Positions 43,890 through 52,898 of a stretch of DNA of 64,000 nt are shown here, in pieces. Position numbers and translations under genes: made by a program. How positions within the stretch are numbered: position 1 is the stretch's first letter; every line of letters begins with the position of its first letter. The notes below the pieces were generated by a model, which worked only from the letters and a program-made list of their open reading frames with translations, did not search any database and was not told the origin of the DNA. Source of the stretch: PHAA01 sp034927445 (GTDB lineage: Bacteria; Bacillota; Syntrophomonadia; Syntrophomonadales; Syntrophomonadaceae); contig JAYFPZ010000014.1 in the NCBI GenBank assembly GCA_034927445.1, forward strand, positions 62,001 to 126,000, read 5' to 3'.

Positions 43890-44661
43890 CCTGGGGCAGT
43901 ACATTCCCCGGGAATCACCGGTTCATAACCGCGACCCCCGGGTAAAAATCATTGGCGTGTTGGGTCTGAGCATAATTATTTTCAAGGTAAGCGGAGCCGG
44001 TTTAATTGGCGCTGCCGCCATAGTTGCCCTGGCGGCTTTCCTGGCAGGTATTCCAACCGCCCGGCTGTTAAAAACTCTGCGCCCGGTACTGCCTCTGTTT
44101 TCAATCCTTTTTCTACTGTATATTTTTTTTACCCCCGGTAAACCGCTGCCGGTGTTTCCAATCGGACCGGTGCAAATAAGTTATGAAGGCTTAAACCTGG
44201 GTATAATTCAGGCGGGAAGGTTCATTTTGCTGGTCCTGGCCGCGTCCCTGCTGACGATGACTACCTCCCCGGCTCATATGGTTATCGGGTTGGAAAGGCT
44301 TTTACAACCTTTAAAGATTACGGGCATATCACCCCAGGATGTGGCCCTGATGGTGTCTATGGCCTTGCGGTTTATACCGCTGCTGGACGGGGAATTGGAG
44401 CATATTAAGACTGCTCAGCTGGCGCGCGGAGCCAATTTAAACCCCCGCCGGCTCAGCGCCAAGATCAGAGCCATCGGTTGTCTGGCAGCACCTTTGTCAA
44501 TGAATGTTTTCCGCCGTTGCGACGGGTTGATTGAAGCCATGGAAGCCCGGGGATACCGGCAGGGACCCCGGACCCACCTGTATGAACTGGTAATGACCCG
44601 GACCGATTATGCCGTAATAGGCGCTTTTATCATAATACTAGTTACTGCTTTCATACTTTAA
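43882..44661 (+). CDS. ECF transporter T component (BioN/EcfT-like)
   Basis: This integral membrane coupling protein has about six helices in 259 aa. The two cytoplasmic coupling-helix motifs are present: AQLARGANLNPR and AMEARGYRQGPR (A-R-G in each). The start RESPVHNRDPRVKI is typical. It overlaps the ATPase gene and completes the BioY importer. Confidence 0.93.
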   Translation: MYSLGQYIPRESPVHNRDPRVKIIGVLGLSIIIFKVSGAGLIGAAAIVALAAFLAGIPTARLLKTLRPVLPLFSILFLLYIFFTPGKPLPVFPIGPVQISYEGLNLGIIQAGRFILLVLAASLLTMTTSPAHMVIGLERLLQPLKITGISPQDVALMVSMALRFIPLLDGELEHIKTAQLARGANLNPRRLSAKIRAIGCLAAPLSMNVFRRCDGLIEAMEARGYRQGPRTHLYELVMTRTDYAVIGAFIIILVTAFIL

Positions 44662-44740
44662 TTGGGTTTTGAATGCCAGCTTATTCCTTCGTTCATCCGA
44701 TTTCAATTGCAGTTCTGTTTAAACCGTGATTAAATTAAAG

Positions 44741-44765
44741 GGTATACAAATAAAAGGTATACAAA
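44741..44765. promoter_or_regulatory. Direct repeat GGTATACAAA x2
   Basis: GGTATACAAA occurs at 44741-44750 and 44756-44765, 15 bp apart, 67 bp before the molybdopterin oxidoreductase start. It could be a regulator site or a chance duplication. Confidence 0.35.
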
Positions 44766-44831
44766 CTAAATTCCCGATGAAAATCTTCTGCATATTGCGG
44801 GTTTCTGAATGGTGGATTGGAGGATCAGATC

Positions 44832-46910
44832 GTGGATAATGATATTAAATGGCTCAAAACTCACTGTGCGCGCATGGATCATGGCGGCTGCGGATTGCTG
44901 GTAGGGGTTAAGGACAACCGGATTGTGCAGGTTAAGGGTGATCCGGAAGGATATTTGAATAAAGGCTATACTTGCATCAAAGGCCGGTTGTCGGCGGAGC
45001 GTCTTTACCACCCGGACCGGCTCCAATATCCTCTTAAGCGTACGGGCGAAAGGGGTGCGGGCGGCTGGAAACGCATATCCTGGAATGAAGCTTTGGACGA
45101 AACGGCAGAGAATTTTTTGGCAATAAAAGCGAAGTACGGCGCCCAAGCTGTCGGCTTCGGGGTGGGAATGCCCAAAGGCCTGGAACATATGATTATGATC
45201 CGCCTGGCCAATGTTTTCGGTTCTCCTAACGTTGTTGCCTCCCAGGATGTTTGTCACGCTCCCCGCGAAGTAACCGGGGTTCATACCTGTGGCTTTTACC
45301 CGGTGGCCGACCTCCACAACCCTACCCAGCTCATTTTATCCTGGGCCAGCAACGTTATTGCGACCAATGAGGAAGGGCAAATAGGGAGTATGGCCTTACA
45401 GCAGCTTAAGCAGGGGGCGCAGTTGATTGTTGTGGATCCCCGGCGGACAGAGCTGGCTGAACGGGCTGATTTGTGGCTGCAGTTGAGACCGGGTACTGCT
45501 CCGGCACTGGCCCTGGGATTCTTGCACGTTATCATTCATGAGTCTTTATATGATCAATCTTTTGTAGAAAAATACACCTATGGTTTCGAAGAGTTGGCCC
45601 GGCACACCCTGAATTATTCCCCGGAAAAAGTGGAGGAAATCACCTGGGTCCAGGCCGGTTTGATCCGGCAGGCCGCCCGGATGTATGCCGCGGCCCAGCC
45701 GGCAGCTCTGCAGTGGGGGAACGCCATTGAACATGACATTAATGTTTTCGCCGCCGCCCGTTCACTGGTGTGTCTGATGGCTATAACCGGGAACCTGGAG
45801 ATTGGGGGAGGCAATATAAATGCTCATGATCCTAAAATAATGGGTTTGGCTCAATTTGTACGCGCGGATCTTATTCCGGACAAATTTAAAACCATGCTGG
45901 GTGCCCACCACGGTACGATACCCAAAATGATGACGGTTCCGCCTTCATATTTTCGGCAGGCGGTTATGGAAGAAAAGCCCTATCCGGTCAAGGGATATTA
46001 TGGTATGTGCACCAATCCCATGGTAGCCTGGTCGGACAGCAAGTATACTTATGAGACTTTTATGAAGCTGGATTTTGTGGCGATGGCAGAATTGTTTATG
46101 ACGCCGACTGCGTCTATGGCGGACATAGTATTCCCGGTGGCCCATCAGTTTGAAATGAATGATATAGGACACTATGGCATAGGCCATGGCATGATTTTCG
46201 CCCGGCCCAAGCTGGTTGATCCGCCGGGAGAATGCTGGCCTGACATCAAAATTATGAATGAATTGGGCCAACGGATTTCACCGCCGGAGTACTGGCACGA
46301 GGACCATGAAGAATTTTTAAGCGATTTATTGAAACCTTCGGGATTAAGCTACAGCGAATTTGTGTCCCGGGGATATTTAAAAGGACCTGACCGTTTCAAG
46401 TCCTATGAGGAAAAAGGTTTCCGCACCCCTACCGGCAAGGTTGAGCTGGTTTTAAGCACGGCGGAGAAATTCAAATTGAAACCGCTGCCTGAGTTCACCG
46501 TACTGCCGGAAGAAGATGATCCAGATTTCCCATTAATTCTGATCAGTGCCAAGAGCCGGTATTTTCTCGTCTCCTCCTATCGATGGGTTGACAAGCTGAG
46601 GCAAAAAAGTCCTGAGCCGATCGTGGAAATTCATCCCGAAACGGCTGCAAGCCATGGAATCAGCGATGGAGACCGGGTGGTTATTGCCACCAAATATGGT
46701 GAAATAGAACAGACGGCCAAGGTTACCGATATCGTTCATCCTCGAGTGATCAGCGCTTCCCTGGGATGGTGGTTTCCTGAAGGAGACGCCGCTGAGCAAT
46801 TTGAATGGCGTACGGCCAATTTTAATATGTTGACATCGGCAGGCAAGTTGGGGAAGGAGTTCGGAACTCCCAATATTAAGAATCTCCCCTGCAGGATAAG
46901 AAAAAGTTAG
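44832..46910 (+). CDS. Molybdopterin oxidoreductase (DMSO reductase family) catalytic subunit
   Basis: This is a Mo/W bis-MGD enzyme of about 692 aa without a Tat signal, so it is cytoplasmic. An Fe-S binding start (THCARMDHGGCGLLV ... YTCIKG) precedes the Mo domains; the usual second Cys is Met here. A likely metal ligand Cys lies in SQDVCHAPREV. Pterin-binding stretches (LILSWASNV, VVDPRRTELAERAD, GNLEIGGGN) and the C-terminal dinucleotide domain (HPETAASHGISDGDRVVI) are present. The GTG at 44832 follows GGAGG 8 nt upstream. No electron-transfer subunit follows; a Mop gene does. The substrate is unknown. Confidence 0.88.
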   Translation: MDNDIKWLKTHCARMDHGGCGLLVGVKDNRIVQVKGDPEGYLNKGYTCIKGRLSAERLYHPDRLQYPLKRTGERGAGGWKRISWNEALDETAENFLAIKAKYGAQAVGFGVGMPKGLEHMIMIRLANVFGSPNVVASQDVCHAPREVTGVHTCGFYPVADLHNPTQLILSWASNVIATNEEGQIGSMALQQLKQGAQLIVVDPRRTELAERADLWLQLRPGTAPALALGFLHVIIHESLYDQSFVEKYTYGFEELARHTLNYSPEKVEEITWVQAGLIRQAARMYAAAQPAALQWGNAIEHDINVFAAARSLVCLMAITGNLEIGGGNINAHDPKIMGLAQFVRADLIPDKFKTMLGAHHGTIPKMMTVPPSYFRQAVMEEKPYPVKGYYGMCTNPMVAWSDSKYTYETFMKLDFVAMAELFMTPTASMADIVFPVAHQFEMNDIGHYGIGHGMIFARPKLVDPPGECWPDIKIMNELGQRISPPEYWHEDHEEFLSDLLKPSGLSYSEFVSRGYLKGPDRFKSYEEKGFRTPTGKVELVLSTAEKFKLKPLPEFTVLPEEDDPDFPLILISAKSRYFLVSSYRWVDKLRQKSPEPIVEIHPETAASHGISDGDRVVIATKYGEIEQTAKVTDIVHPRVISASLGWWFPEGDAAEQFEWRTANFNMLTSAGKLGKEFGTPNIKNLPCRIRKS

Positions 46911-46941
46911 TTTATCCCGGGTGATTGGATCAAGCATATAT

Positions 46942-46989
46942 GGTTCTGCCAGCCGGAATTATTTATTGCTGGCTGCCAAGCGGTAGAAC
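46942..46989. other. Extended imperfect hairpin after the oxidoreductase gene
   Basis: GCCAGC (46948-46953) pairs with GCTGGC (46968-46973), and the outer GGTTCT pairs with AGAAC near 46985-46989. There is no T-run, so it is perhaps a processing or stabilising structure between the oxidoreductase and mop genes. Confidence 0.4.
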
Positions 46990-47142
46990 AGTAAGCCCGG
47001 GGTGCTTTCAAAAAGGAACCATTAACAAAATAGGTTGCGCCGGAATTGCATACCTCACAGGCTATGTATAAATAAAATGGTAAATTGTGCATACTAGCAA
47101 TAGTTCACAATGGAAACATTTCTAAGTAGGAGGTAGTTTTGC

Positions 47143-47346
47143 ATGCAATTATCGGCCAGAAACCAGATGAGAGGTAAAATTATGGACATCAAAGAAGGAC
47201 CTGTATCAACTGAGGTAGTGGTAGATGTCAACGGCACCAAAATTGTGTCGAGTATTACAACCGGTTCGGCCCAAGCCTTGAATTTAAAAGTAGGTGATGA
47301 AGCCTTTGCCGTAATTAAAGCAAGTTCGGTTATGATTGCCAAGTAA
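47143..47346 (+). CDS. mop: Molybdopterin/molybdate-binding Mop-domain protein
   Basis: This 67 aa single TOBE/Mop domain (LSARNQMRGKIMDIKEGPVSTEV, DVNGTKIVSSITTGSA, LKVGDEAFAVIKASSVMI) is the size of molbindins that bind molybdate or tungstate in the cytoplasm. The ATG has TAGGAGGT upstream. It lies after a molybdopterin enzyme, and a ModC-like ATPase ends the window, so molybdenum supply is a local theme. Confidence 0.9.
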   Translation: MQLSARNQMRGKIMDIKEGPVSTEVVVDVNGTKIVSSITTGSAQALNLKVGDEAFAVIKASSVMIAK

Positions 47347-47610
47347 TTCAGATTAATACGGGCACGTTTCTCCGGGTAGACTTTGTTAAGGAAAAGTCTC
47401 CCGGTTATTTTTTATCAAGATAAAATGAGCAGCAGCGGCCAAGGGAGCGGGACGCGAAAATATGAGCGCAAGCGAAATATCCCGGGCAGTCCTGCCGGGC
47501 GGAGAGTTGTGGGCCTGTCGGAGAGATATCTGGATACAGCCGGATTGCTTTATGCGGCCAAAAAACATAAACTTATAAAAGTGATTAGCAGTTGGAAAGG
47601 TGTGGACCGG

Positions 47611-48528
47611 ATGACCTCCCTGGAGAAAATGCTGGTTTTGGAAGATATGGAAGGCGAGCGGCTGGACGTATTTGTTACCGAGAATATGGAAGCCCTCTCC
47701 CGTGCAACGGTTCAGAATCTAATCAAGTCAGGCCAGGTACGGGTGAACGGCCAGACCGCCAAAGCCAGCTACCACCTCCGTGAAGGTGAACAAGTGGAGC
47801 TTGAACTGCCGGAGCCGCAGGCGGTGGCTATTGCCCCCCAGGATATCCCGCTGACGATTATTTATCAGGATGAGGATCTGGCAGTGGTAGACAAACCCCA
47901 GGGTCTGGTGGTTCACCCCGCCCATGGCAATTGGGACCACACCATGGTTAATGCCCTGCTCTATCATATTAAGGATCTATCCGGCATAAACGGGGAACTG
48001 CGCCCGGGCATCGTCCACCGTTTGGACAAGGACACCTCCGGGGTTATGGTGGTGGCTAAAAATGACAAGGCCCATCGCAGCCTGGCCGAGCAAATCAAGG
48101 TGCACAGCATCAAACGGGAATACATCGCTCTGGTCCACGGTGTCATCAAAGAGAATCTGGGTACCATCGATGCACCCATTGGCCGCAGCAAGCTGGACCG
48201 TAAGAAGATGGCGGTGGTCAAGGAGGGCCGGACGGCTGTCAGCAATTACGAGGTCATGCAGCGGTTTCACAATTATACTCTGGTCAAAGTCAGCCTGCTT
48301 ACCGGACGCACCCATCAAATAAGGGTGCATTTTTCCTACATTAAGCACGCCGTGGTAGGTGATCCGCTTTACGGGTCGGCCAAAAAGCATTTTAACCTTG
48401 AGGCCCAGGCCCTGCATGCTCATCTGCTGGGATTTAATCATCCCCGTACCGGTGAGTATATGGAATTTACCAGCCCCTTGCCCGGATATTTTCAGGAGAT
48501 CCTGACCGAGTTGGCTAAATTCGGTTGA
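47611..48528 (+). CDS. rluD: RluD-family 23S rRNA pseudouridine synthase
   Basis: This enzyme converts uridines in large-subunit rRNA. It has an N-terminal S4 domain (GERLDVFVTENMEALSRATVQ), then the catalytic domain with VDKPQGLVVHPAHG, HRLDKDTSGVMV (catalytic Asp) and LTGRTHQIRVHFSY. The 305 aa length is normal. The ATG at 47611 has AAAGGTG upstream. The same frame is open 76 codons further up, but without family similarity. In this phylum rluD commonly sits next to the pyr genes, as here. Confidence 0.93.
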   Translation: MTSLEKMLVLEDMEGERLDVFVTENMEALSRATVQNLIKSGQVRVNGQTAKASYHLREGEQVELELPEPQAVAIAPQDIPLTIIYQDEDLAVVDKPQGLVVHPAHGNWDHTMVNALLYHIKDLSGINGELRPGIVHRLDKDTSGVMVVAKNDKAHRSLAEQIKVHSIKREYIALVHGVIKENLGTIDAPIGRSKLDRKKMAVVKEGRTAVSNYEVMQRFHNYTLVKVSLLTGRTHQIRVHFSYIKHAVVGDPLYGSAKKHFNLEAQALHAHLLGFNHPRTGEYMEFTSPLPGYFQEILTELAKFG

Positions 48529-48560
48529 CATTGCCGGGCAGGTTGATTAAACTCTTGATA

Positions 48561-48646
48561 AGAACCTTTAAGTTGGCTCTGTGAGGCTAGCAAGGATTGG
48601 CGGATAGGCATGCCTACCTTCGGCTTTACGATGGTGGGTTTTTTGT
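48561..48646 (+). promoter_or_regulatory. PyrR-dependent attenuator 1 (before pyrR)
   Basis: AAGTTGGCTCTGTGAGGCTA (from 48570) matches the PyrR-binding loop pattern. A downstream terminator (CCTACC with GGTGGG, loop of 14 nt, then T6 at about 48639-48644) follows before the pyrR start at 48703. With UMP, PyrR binding favours the terminator. Confidence 0.82.
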
Positions 48647-48702
48647 TTATCTAGAGCCTATTGCCGATGTTGATTCTGGCCTGCTTTAGGAGGTCTGTCA
48701 AG

Positions 48703-49254
48703 ATGGAACTGCAACAAAAGAAGATCATAATGGATGACATCGCCATAAAAAGAGCCATCACCCGTATCGCCCATGAGATTATTGAGAGAAACAAAGGCGT
48801 AGACAAGGTGGCCCTGATAGGTATCAGGCGCCGGGGAGGACCGCTGGCAGCCCGGCTGGCGCAGCGGATTGAGGAGATAGAAGGGATAAAGGTCCCGGTG
48901 GGAATCCTGGATATTACGCTTTATCGCGACGACCTCACCACCCTGGCCTCGCAGCCGCAGGTTCACCGTACGGAAGTATTCTTTGATATAAATGATTTGA
49001 ACGTAGTCCTGGTTGATGATGTCATGTACACCGGAAGGACAGTTCGAGCCGCCATGGATGCCCTGATTGATCTGGGACGTCCCCGCAGTATTCAGCTGGC
49101 GGTGCTGGTGGACCGAGGTCACCGCGAGCTTCCGGTCCGAGCTGATTTTATCGGTAAAAACGTACCGACTTCCCGTACCGAAGTAATTTCAGTCCTGGTC
49201 CAGGAAATAGACGGACGGGAAGAGGTAATAATACAGGAAATTGTAGATCAATGA
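48703..49254 (+). CDS. pyrR: Bifunctional pyr operon regulator/uracil phosphoribosyltransferase PyrR
   Basis: PyrR binds pyr mRNA and attenuates it when UMP is high. It has the type I PRT fold with the PRPP loop VVLVDDVMYTGRT and the basic RNA-facing IGIRRRGGPLAARLA segment. The 183 aa length is normal. The ATG at 48703 has AGGAGG 9 nt upstream; an earlier TTG at 48661 is not needed. Two PyrR-loop attenuators flank the gene. Confidence 0.95.
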   Translation: MELQQKKIIMDDIAIKRAITRIAHEIIERNKGVDKVALIGIRRRGGPLAARLAQRIEEIEGIKVPVGILDITLYRDDLTTLASQPQVHRTEVFFDINDLNVVLVDDVMYTGRTVRAAMDALIDLGRPRSIQLAVLVDRGHRELPVRADFIGKNVPTSRTEVISVLVQEIDGREEVIIQEIVDQ

Positions 49255-49261
49255 CATTCGA

Positions 49262-49350
49262 CCCTTTAAACTGGTCCCGTGAGGCTGGCAAGGGAAGTTC
49301 CTTAAAGGTTTAAAACCTTTCTTGTCAGTCGGACAAGAAAGGTTTTTTTT
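49262..49350 (+). promoter_or_regulatory. PyrR-dependent attenuator 2 (before pyrB)
   Basis: CTGGTCCCGTGAGGCTGGCA is a clear PyrR-binding loop in a stem made by CCTTTAA and TTAAAGG. A perfect 14-bp terminator (AAACCTTTCTTGTC, 5-nt loop, then its complement) ends in T8. This would control pyrB and the genes after it. Confidence 0.92.
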
Positions 49351-49362
49351 ATTAAACGTCTC

Positions 49363-49538
49363 GAATGAGGCGACGTTTAATAAAAAAAACGCTCGCGGCG
49401 CGATGCACACAAAACGCGAGAGGAAGGCGCTATAGCGCTCGCGTTTTGGCGCGCAATTCGCGCAAAGCGCTCATTGAATTATTAAGCGCCATTTACTCCT
49501 CTCTAAGTGGGGGAAAAAAGGTTTTTTCTCAGTGGTGG
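49363..49538. repeat. Two-module intergenic repeat, copy 2
   Basis: Module 2 (49363-49485) comes first, then module 1 (49495-49538). Both match the copy at 42279-42444 but in swapped order. Module 2 here contains the palindrome GCGCTATAGCGC inside an AACGCGAG/CTCGCGTT stem. The position is between the attenuator and pyrB. No gene is seen. Confidence 0.65.
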
Positions 49539-49586
49539 GTTTATTCGCGCAGTTCATTGGAATTTTGCAGGCAAGGAGGCTAAGAG

Positions 49587-50525
49587 TTGAAGCTGGAGCA
49601 TAAGGATTTATTAGGGATCAAAGATTTGAGGCGGGAGGAATTGGAACTTATTTTGGATACCGCCGTACCTATGAAAGACATAATAAGAAGAGATGTAAAA
49701 AAAGTACCGGCCTTGCGCGGCAAGGCCATGGTCACCGTCTTTTATGAAAACAGCACCCGCACCCGCACTTCATTTGAAATTGCCGGCAAGTATCTGAGTG
49801 CCGATACTGTGAATTTGGCGGTTGCCACCAGCAGTGTTCAGAAGGGCGAGAGTTTAAGGGACACGATCAAGACCATAGAAGTCATGGGCTTTGATCTGAT
49901 GGTTATCCGTCACTCCATGAGCGGAACCCCGCATTATGTAGGGCGCAATACCAGCATGAGGGTGATAAACGCCGGCGACGGAACCAACGAACATCCAACC
50001 CAGGCTTTGCTTGATATGTACAGTATCCGGGAGCAGAAAGGTACTCTGGAAAACTTGAAGGTAGCCATCGTGGGAGACATCCTGCACAGTCGGGTGGCCC
50101 GGTCCAACATTTACGGCCTGAGCAAATTTGGCTGTGAAATCAGGGTGGTGGGACCGTCGACCTTGATGCCGCCGGAAGTGGAAAAACTGGGAGTAAAGAG
50201 CTATTTCAGCCTGGATCAGGCGCTGGAAGGCGTGGATGTGGTCAATGTCCTGCGGATTCAAAGGGAAAGACAACAAAGCGGGCTGTTTCCTTCTTTGGAC
50301 GAATATGCCAATCTCTACATGCTCAGTCCGGATAAGCTGCTTCGGGCCAAGGACGATGTCCTGGTGCTGCACCCCGGGCCCATGAACCGGGGGGTGGAAA
50401 TATCATCAGCCCTGGCTGACGGCACCCAGTCAGTCATTAACGAGCAGGTTACCAACGGGGTGGCAGTGCGAATGGCACTGCTTTTCCTGATGATGGGAGG
50501 TTCGCGTGATGAAATTATTAATTAA
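49587..50525 (+). CDS. pyrB: Aspartate carbamoyltransferase catalytic subunit
   Basis: It joins carbamoyl phosphate and aspartate, the first committed pyrimidine step. The phosphate site STRTRTSFE, KGESLRDT and HPTQALLDMYSI for aspartate, and HPGPMNRGVEI near the end are present. The 312 aa length is normal. The TTG at 49587 has AAGGAGG upstream. It overlaps pyrC. No pyrI regulatory chain is seen, as is usual in this phylum. Confidence 0.95.
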   Translation: MKLEHKDLLGIKDLRREELELILDTAVPMKDIIRRDVKKVPALRGKAMVTVFYENSTRTRTSFEIAGKYLSADTVNLAVATSSVQKGESLRDTIKTIEVMGFDLMVIRHSMSGTPHYVGRNTSMRVINAGDGTNEHPTQALLDMYSIREQKGTLENLKVAIVGDILHSRVARSNIYGLSKFGCEIRVVGPSTLMPPEVEKLGVKSYFSLDQALEGVDVVNVLRIQRERQQSGLFPSLDEYANLYMLSPDKLLRAKDDVLVLHPGPMNRGVEISSALADGTQSVINEQVTNGVAVRMALLFLMMGGSRDEIIN

Positions 50526-51801
50526 GGGCGGCAGAGTCATAGACCCAGCCAATGACATCGACGAGGTCAGGGACATTCTGGTTGAAGATGGATTGATTGC
50601 CGCGGTTCAGGCCGATATCAGGGATGATGCGGCAGTTTTAATAGATGCGTCCGGCAAGATTGTCTGCCCGGGTTTCATAGACCTGCATGTCCACTTGCGG
50701 GAGCCCGGCTTCGAATACAAGGAGGATATTGCCTCCGGGACCAGAGCGGCGGCGGCAGGCGGGTTTACCACGGTCTGCTGTATGCCCAACACCGAACCGG
50801 TTATAGATAATGCAGCCATAGCCAGCTTTGTAAGGGAAAGAGCGGCTAAATCAGGAATGGTCAATGTCCTGCCGGTTGGATGCATAACCAAAAGGCAGGA
50901 GGGTAAAGAACTCAGCGAGATGGCCGATCTGGTCGCGGCTGGTTGTGTGGCGGTATCCGATGATGGCAAACCCGTAAGCGATGCCGGCCTGATGCGCAAT
51001 GCCATGGATTATGCCAAAATGTTTGATCTGCCGGTTTTATCGCATTGTGAGGAGCGCAGCCTGACCAGAGAGGGACAGATGCATGAAGGATATTATTCCA
51101 CCCTCTATGGCCTGAAAGGAATTTCGACCGCCGCTGAAGAGATTATGGTCAGCCGGGACCTAATCCTGGCCGGCCTGACCGAAGCGCATGTGCATATCTG
51201 CCATGCCTCCACCCGTGGTTCCATGGAATTGATCCGCGATGCCAAGGCCCGGGGAATTTGGGTTACCTGTGAAGTTACTCCCCACCACTTGCTTTTGGCC
51301 GACGAAATCGTAGGCAGCTATGATGCCGATACCAAGGTCAACCCGCCTCTGCGTTCCGATGAACACCTGGCCGCGCTGCGTGAGGGTTTGCTGGATGGCA
51401 CCGTGGATTGTATCGCCACTGATCATGCTCCCCACCACCTGGAAAGCAAGGACTGCGAATATAATCTGGCCTCATTTGGTATCTCCGGGCTGGAAACCGC
51501 AGTAGCGGCGATCATGGATGGCTTGGTAAACCGGGGTCTGTTGGATATGCAGCGGATGGTGGAGCTTTTTACCCTGGGGCCGTCCGAAGTGCTGGGAATT
51601 GACAAGGGTACTCTGGATGTTGGGGCCGATGCTGATATTACCATAATTGATCCCGAAGCAATCAAAGTAGTGGAGCCCGCAAGATTTTATTCTAAGGGAA
51701 AGAATACTCCATTTAAGGGGCAAACCTTGAAAGGATGGCCCTGTATGACCATAGTGGGCGGCAACGTGGTTGCCCGGGATGGCAAAATAGTTGAGGAGTG
51801 A
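50509..51801 (+). CDS. pyrC: Dihydroorotase
   Basis: This class I dihydroorotase closes carbamoyl-aspartate. The zinc site DLHVHLREPGFEYKED, LSHCEERSL, VHICHAST and the catalytic IATDHAPHH are intact, so it is active rather than the silent type. The 430 aa length is normal. The ATG at 50509 has GGGAGG 8 nt upstream, inside the end of pyrB, so the pair is coupled. Confidence 0.95.
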   Translation: MKLLIKGGRVIDPANDIDEVRDILVEDGLIAAVQADIRDDAAVLIDASGKIVCPGFIDLHVHLREPGFEYKEDIASGTRAAAAGGFTTVCCMPNTEPVIDNAAIASFVRERAAKSGMVNVLPVGCITKRQEGKELSEMADLVAAGCVAVSDDGKPVSDAGLMRNAMDYAKMFDLPVLSHCEERSLTREGQMHEGYYSTLYGLKGISTAAEEIMVSRDLILAGLTEAHVHICHASTRGSMELIRDAKARGIWVTCEVTPHHLLLADEIVGSYDADTKVNPPLRSDEHLAALREGLLDGTVDCIATDHAPHHLESKDCEYNLASFGISGLETAVAAIMDGLVNRGLLDMQRMVELFTLGPSEVLGIDKGTLDVGADADITIIDPEAIKVVEPARFYSKGKNTPFKGQTLKGWPCMTIVGGNVVARDGKIVEE

Positions 51802-51807
51802 TTCTGA

Positions 51808-52872
51808 TTGAAGGGATACCTGGTGCTGGAAAACGGCAGGATCTTTACCGGTAAATTGTTGAATAACTGTTCCCTGGCCGGAGGAGAAGTGGTGTTTACC
51901 ACGGCTTCGATTAGTTATCAGGATATTATTACGGACCCGTCCTATTACGGACAAATTGTGGTCATGACCTACCCCCTGGTGGGTAATGTAGGTTTTAATG
52001 AAAAGAGCTTTGCATCCTCGGGGGCAATGGTGCAGGGGCTGATCCTGCGGGAGCTGACCGATTTCCCCAGCCATTGGGAAATGGAAACAGATATCATCAG
52101 CTTCCTTAACAAATATGAGGTGGCGGTATTAACCGAGGTTGATACCCGGGCGGTAACCAGGGTTATACGCAACCATGCCAATATGGGGGGAGTAATAACG
52201 GACAACCTGGAGGATCGGACCTGGCTGCTGGAGCGGGCCCGGCACGCCTCCCAAGGGCTGCGGGGCGACCTGGTGCAGTATGTAACCCGCAAAAATCTGG
52301 TCAAATTCGGGCATGGCTCCAAACGAGTCGTGATCCTGGATCTAGGTATGAAGCGAGGGGTGTTTGAATCCTTTATAAGCCGGGATTGCGAGGTGTTGGC
52401 GGCACCGGCGGATACATCGGCAGCAGACATGCTGACGCTCAAACCGGATGGAATATTTTTATCCGACGGTCCGGGAGATCCTCAAGCCGTACCTTACGCT
52501 ATCGCTACCACCCGCCGGCTCATGGGGCAGGTTCCCTTGTTCGGAGTCGGACTGGGACATCAGATTTTAGCCCTGGCTATGGGAGCCGAGGTGCACAAAA
52601 TGGAACACGGGCACCGGGGCAGCAATCACCCGGTCAGAAACCTGGCCAATAACCGGGTCTATATTACTACGCAAAACCATGGTTTTGCCATTGATGATTT
52701 ATCCTTAGCCAGTACTGATATCGAAGTAACCATGCGCAGTCTGAACGACCACAGCATTGAGGGGATTAAGCACCGGCACCTGCCTGTGTTCTCTCTGCAG
52801 TTTGATCCTGAAGGCTATCCCGGTTATAGTGATACCGGAGTTTTCTTCGCACAATTCATTGACAGCTTATAG
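51808..52872 (+). CDS. carA: Carbamoyl-phosphate synthase small subunit with altered glutaminase site
   Basis: The fold is standard: an N-terminal CarA domain (about 1-150) with SYQDIITDPSYYGQIV, then a class I amidotransferase-like domain with FLSDGPGDP and NHGFAID. The catalytic centre differs: the usual GICLGHQ reads GVGLGHQ (Cys to Gly) and the usual HPE reads DPE in LQFDPEGYPG (His to Asp). Glutamine hydrolysis should be lost, so the complex probably uses free ammonia. TTG start with GAGGAG upstream. 354 aa, normal length; the reading frame is intact. Confidence 0.93.
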   Translation: MKGYLVLENGRIFTGKLLNNCSLAGGEVVFTTASISYQDIITDPSYYGQIVVMTYPLVGNVGFNEKSFASSGAMVQGLILRELTDFPSHWEMETDIISFLNKYEVAVLTEVDTRAVTRVIRNHANMGGVITDNLEDRTWLLERARHASQGLRGDLVQYVTRKNLVKFGHGSKRVVILDLGMKRGVFESFISRDCEVLAAPADTSAADMLTLKPDGIFLSDGPGDPQAVPYAIATTRRLMGQVPLFGVGLGHQILALAMGAEVHKMEHGHRGSNHPVRNLANNRVYITTQNHGFAIDDLSLASTDIEVTMRSLNDHSIEGIKHRHLPVFSLQFDPEGYPGYSDTGVFFAQFIDSL

Positions 52873-52898
52873 TTCTATCACGTAATGGAGGAGATCGA

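Noticed and set aside
47383..47610. 76-codon in-frame extension upstream of rluD
   Set aside because: It has no similarity to the S4/RluD fold, lacks a ribosome site, and the internal ATG at 47611 has a good one.
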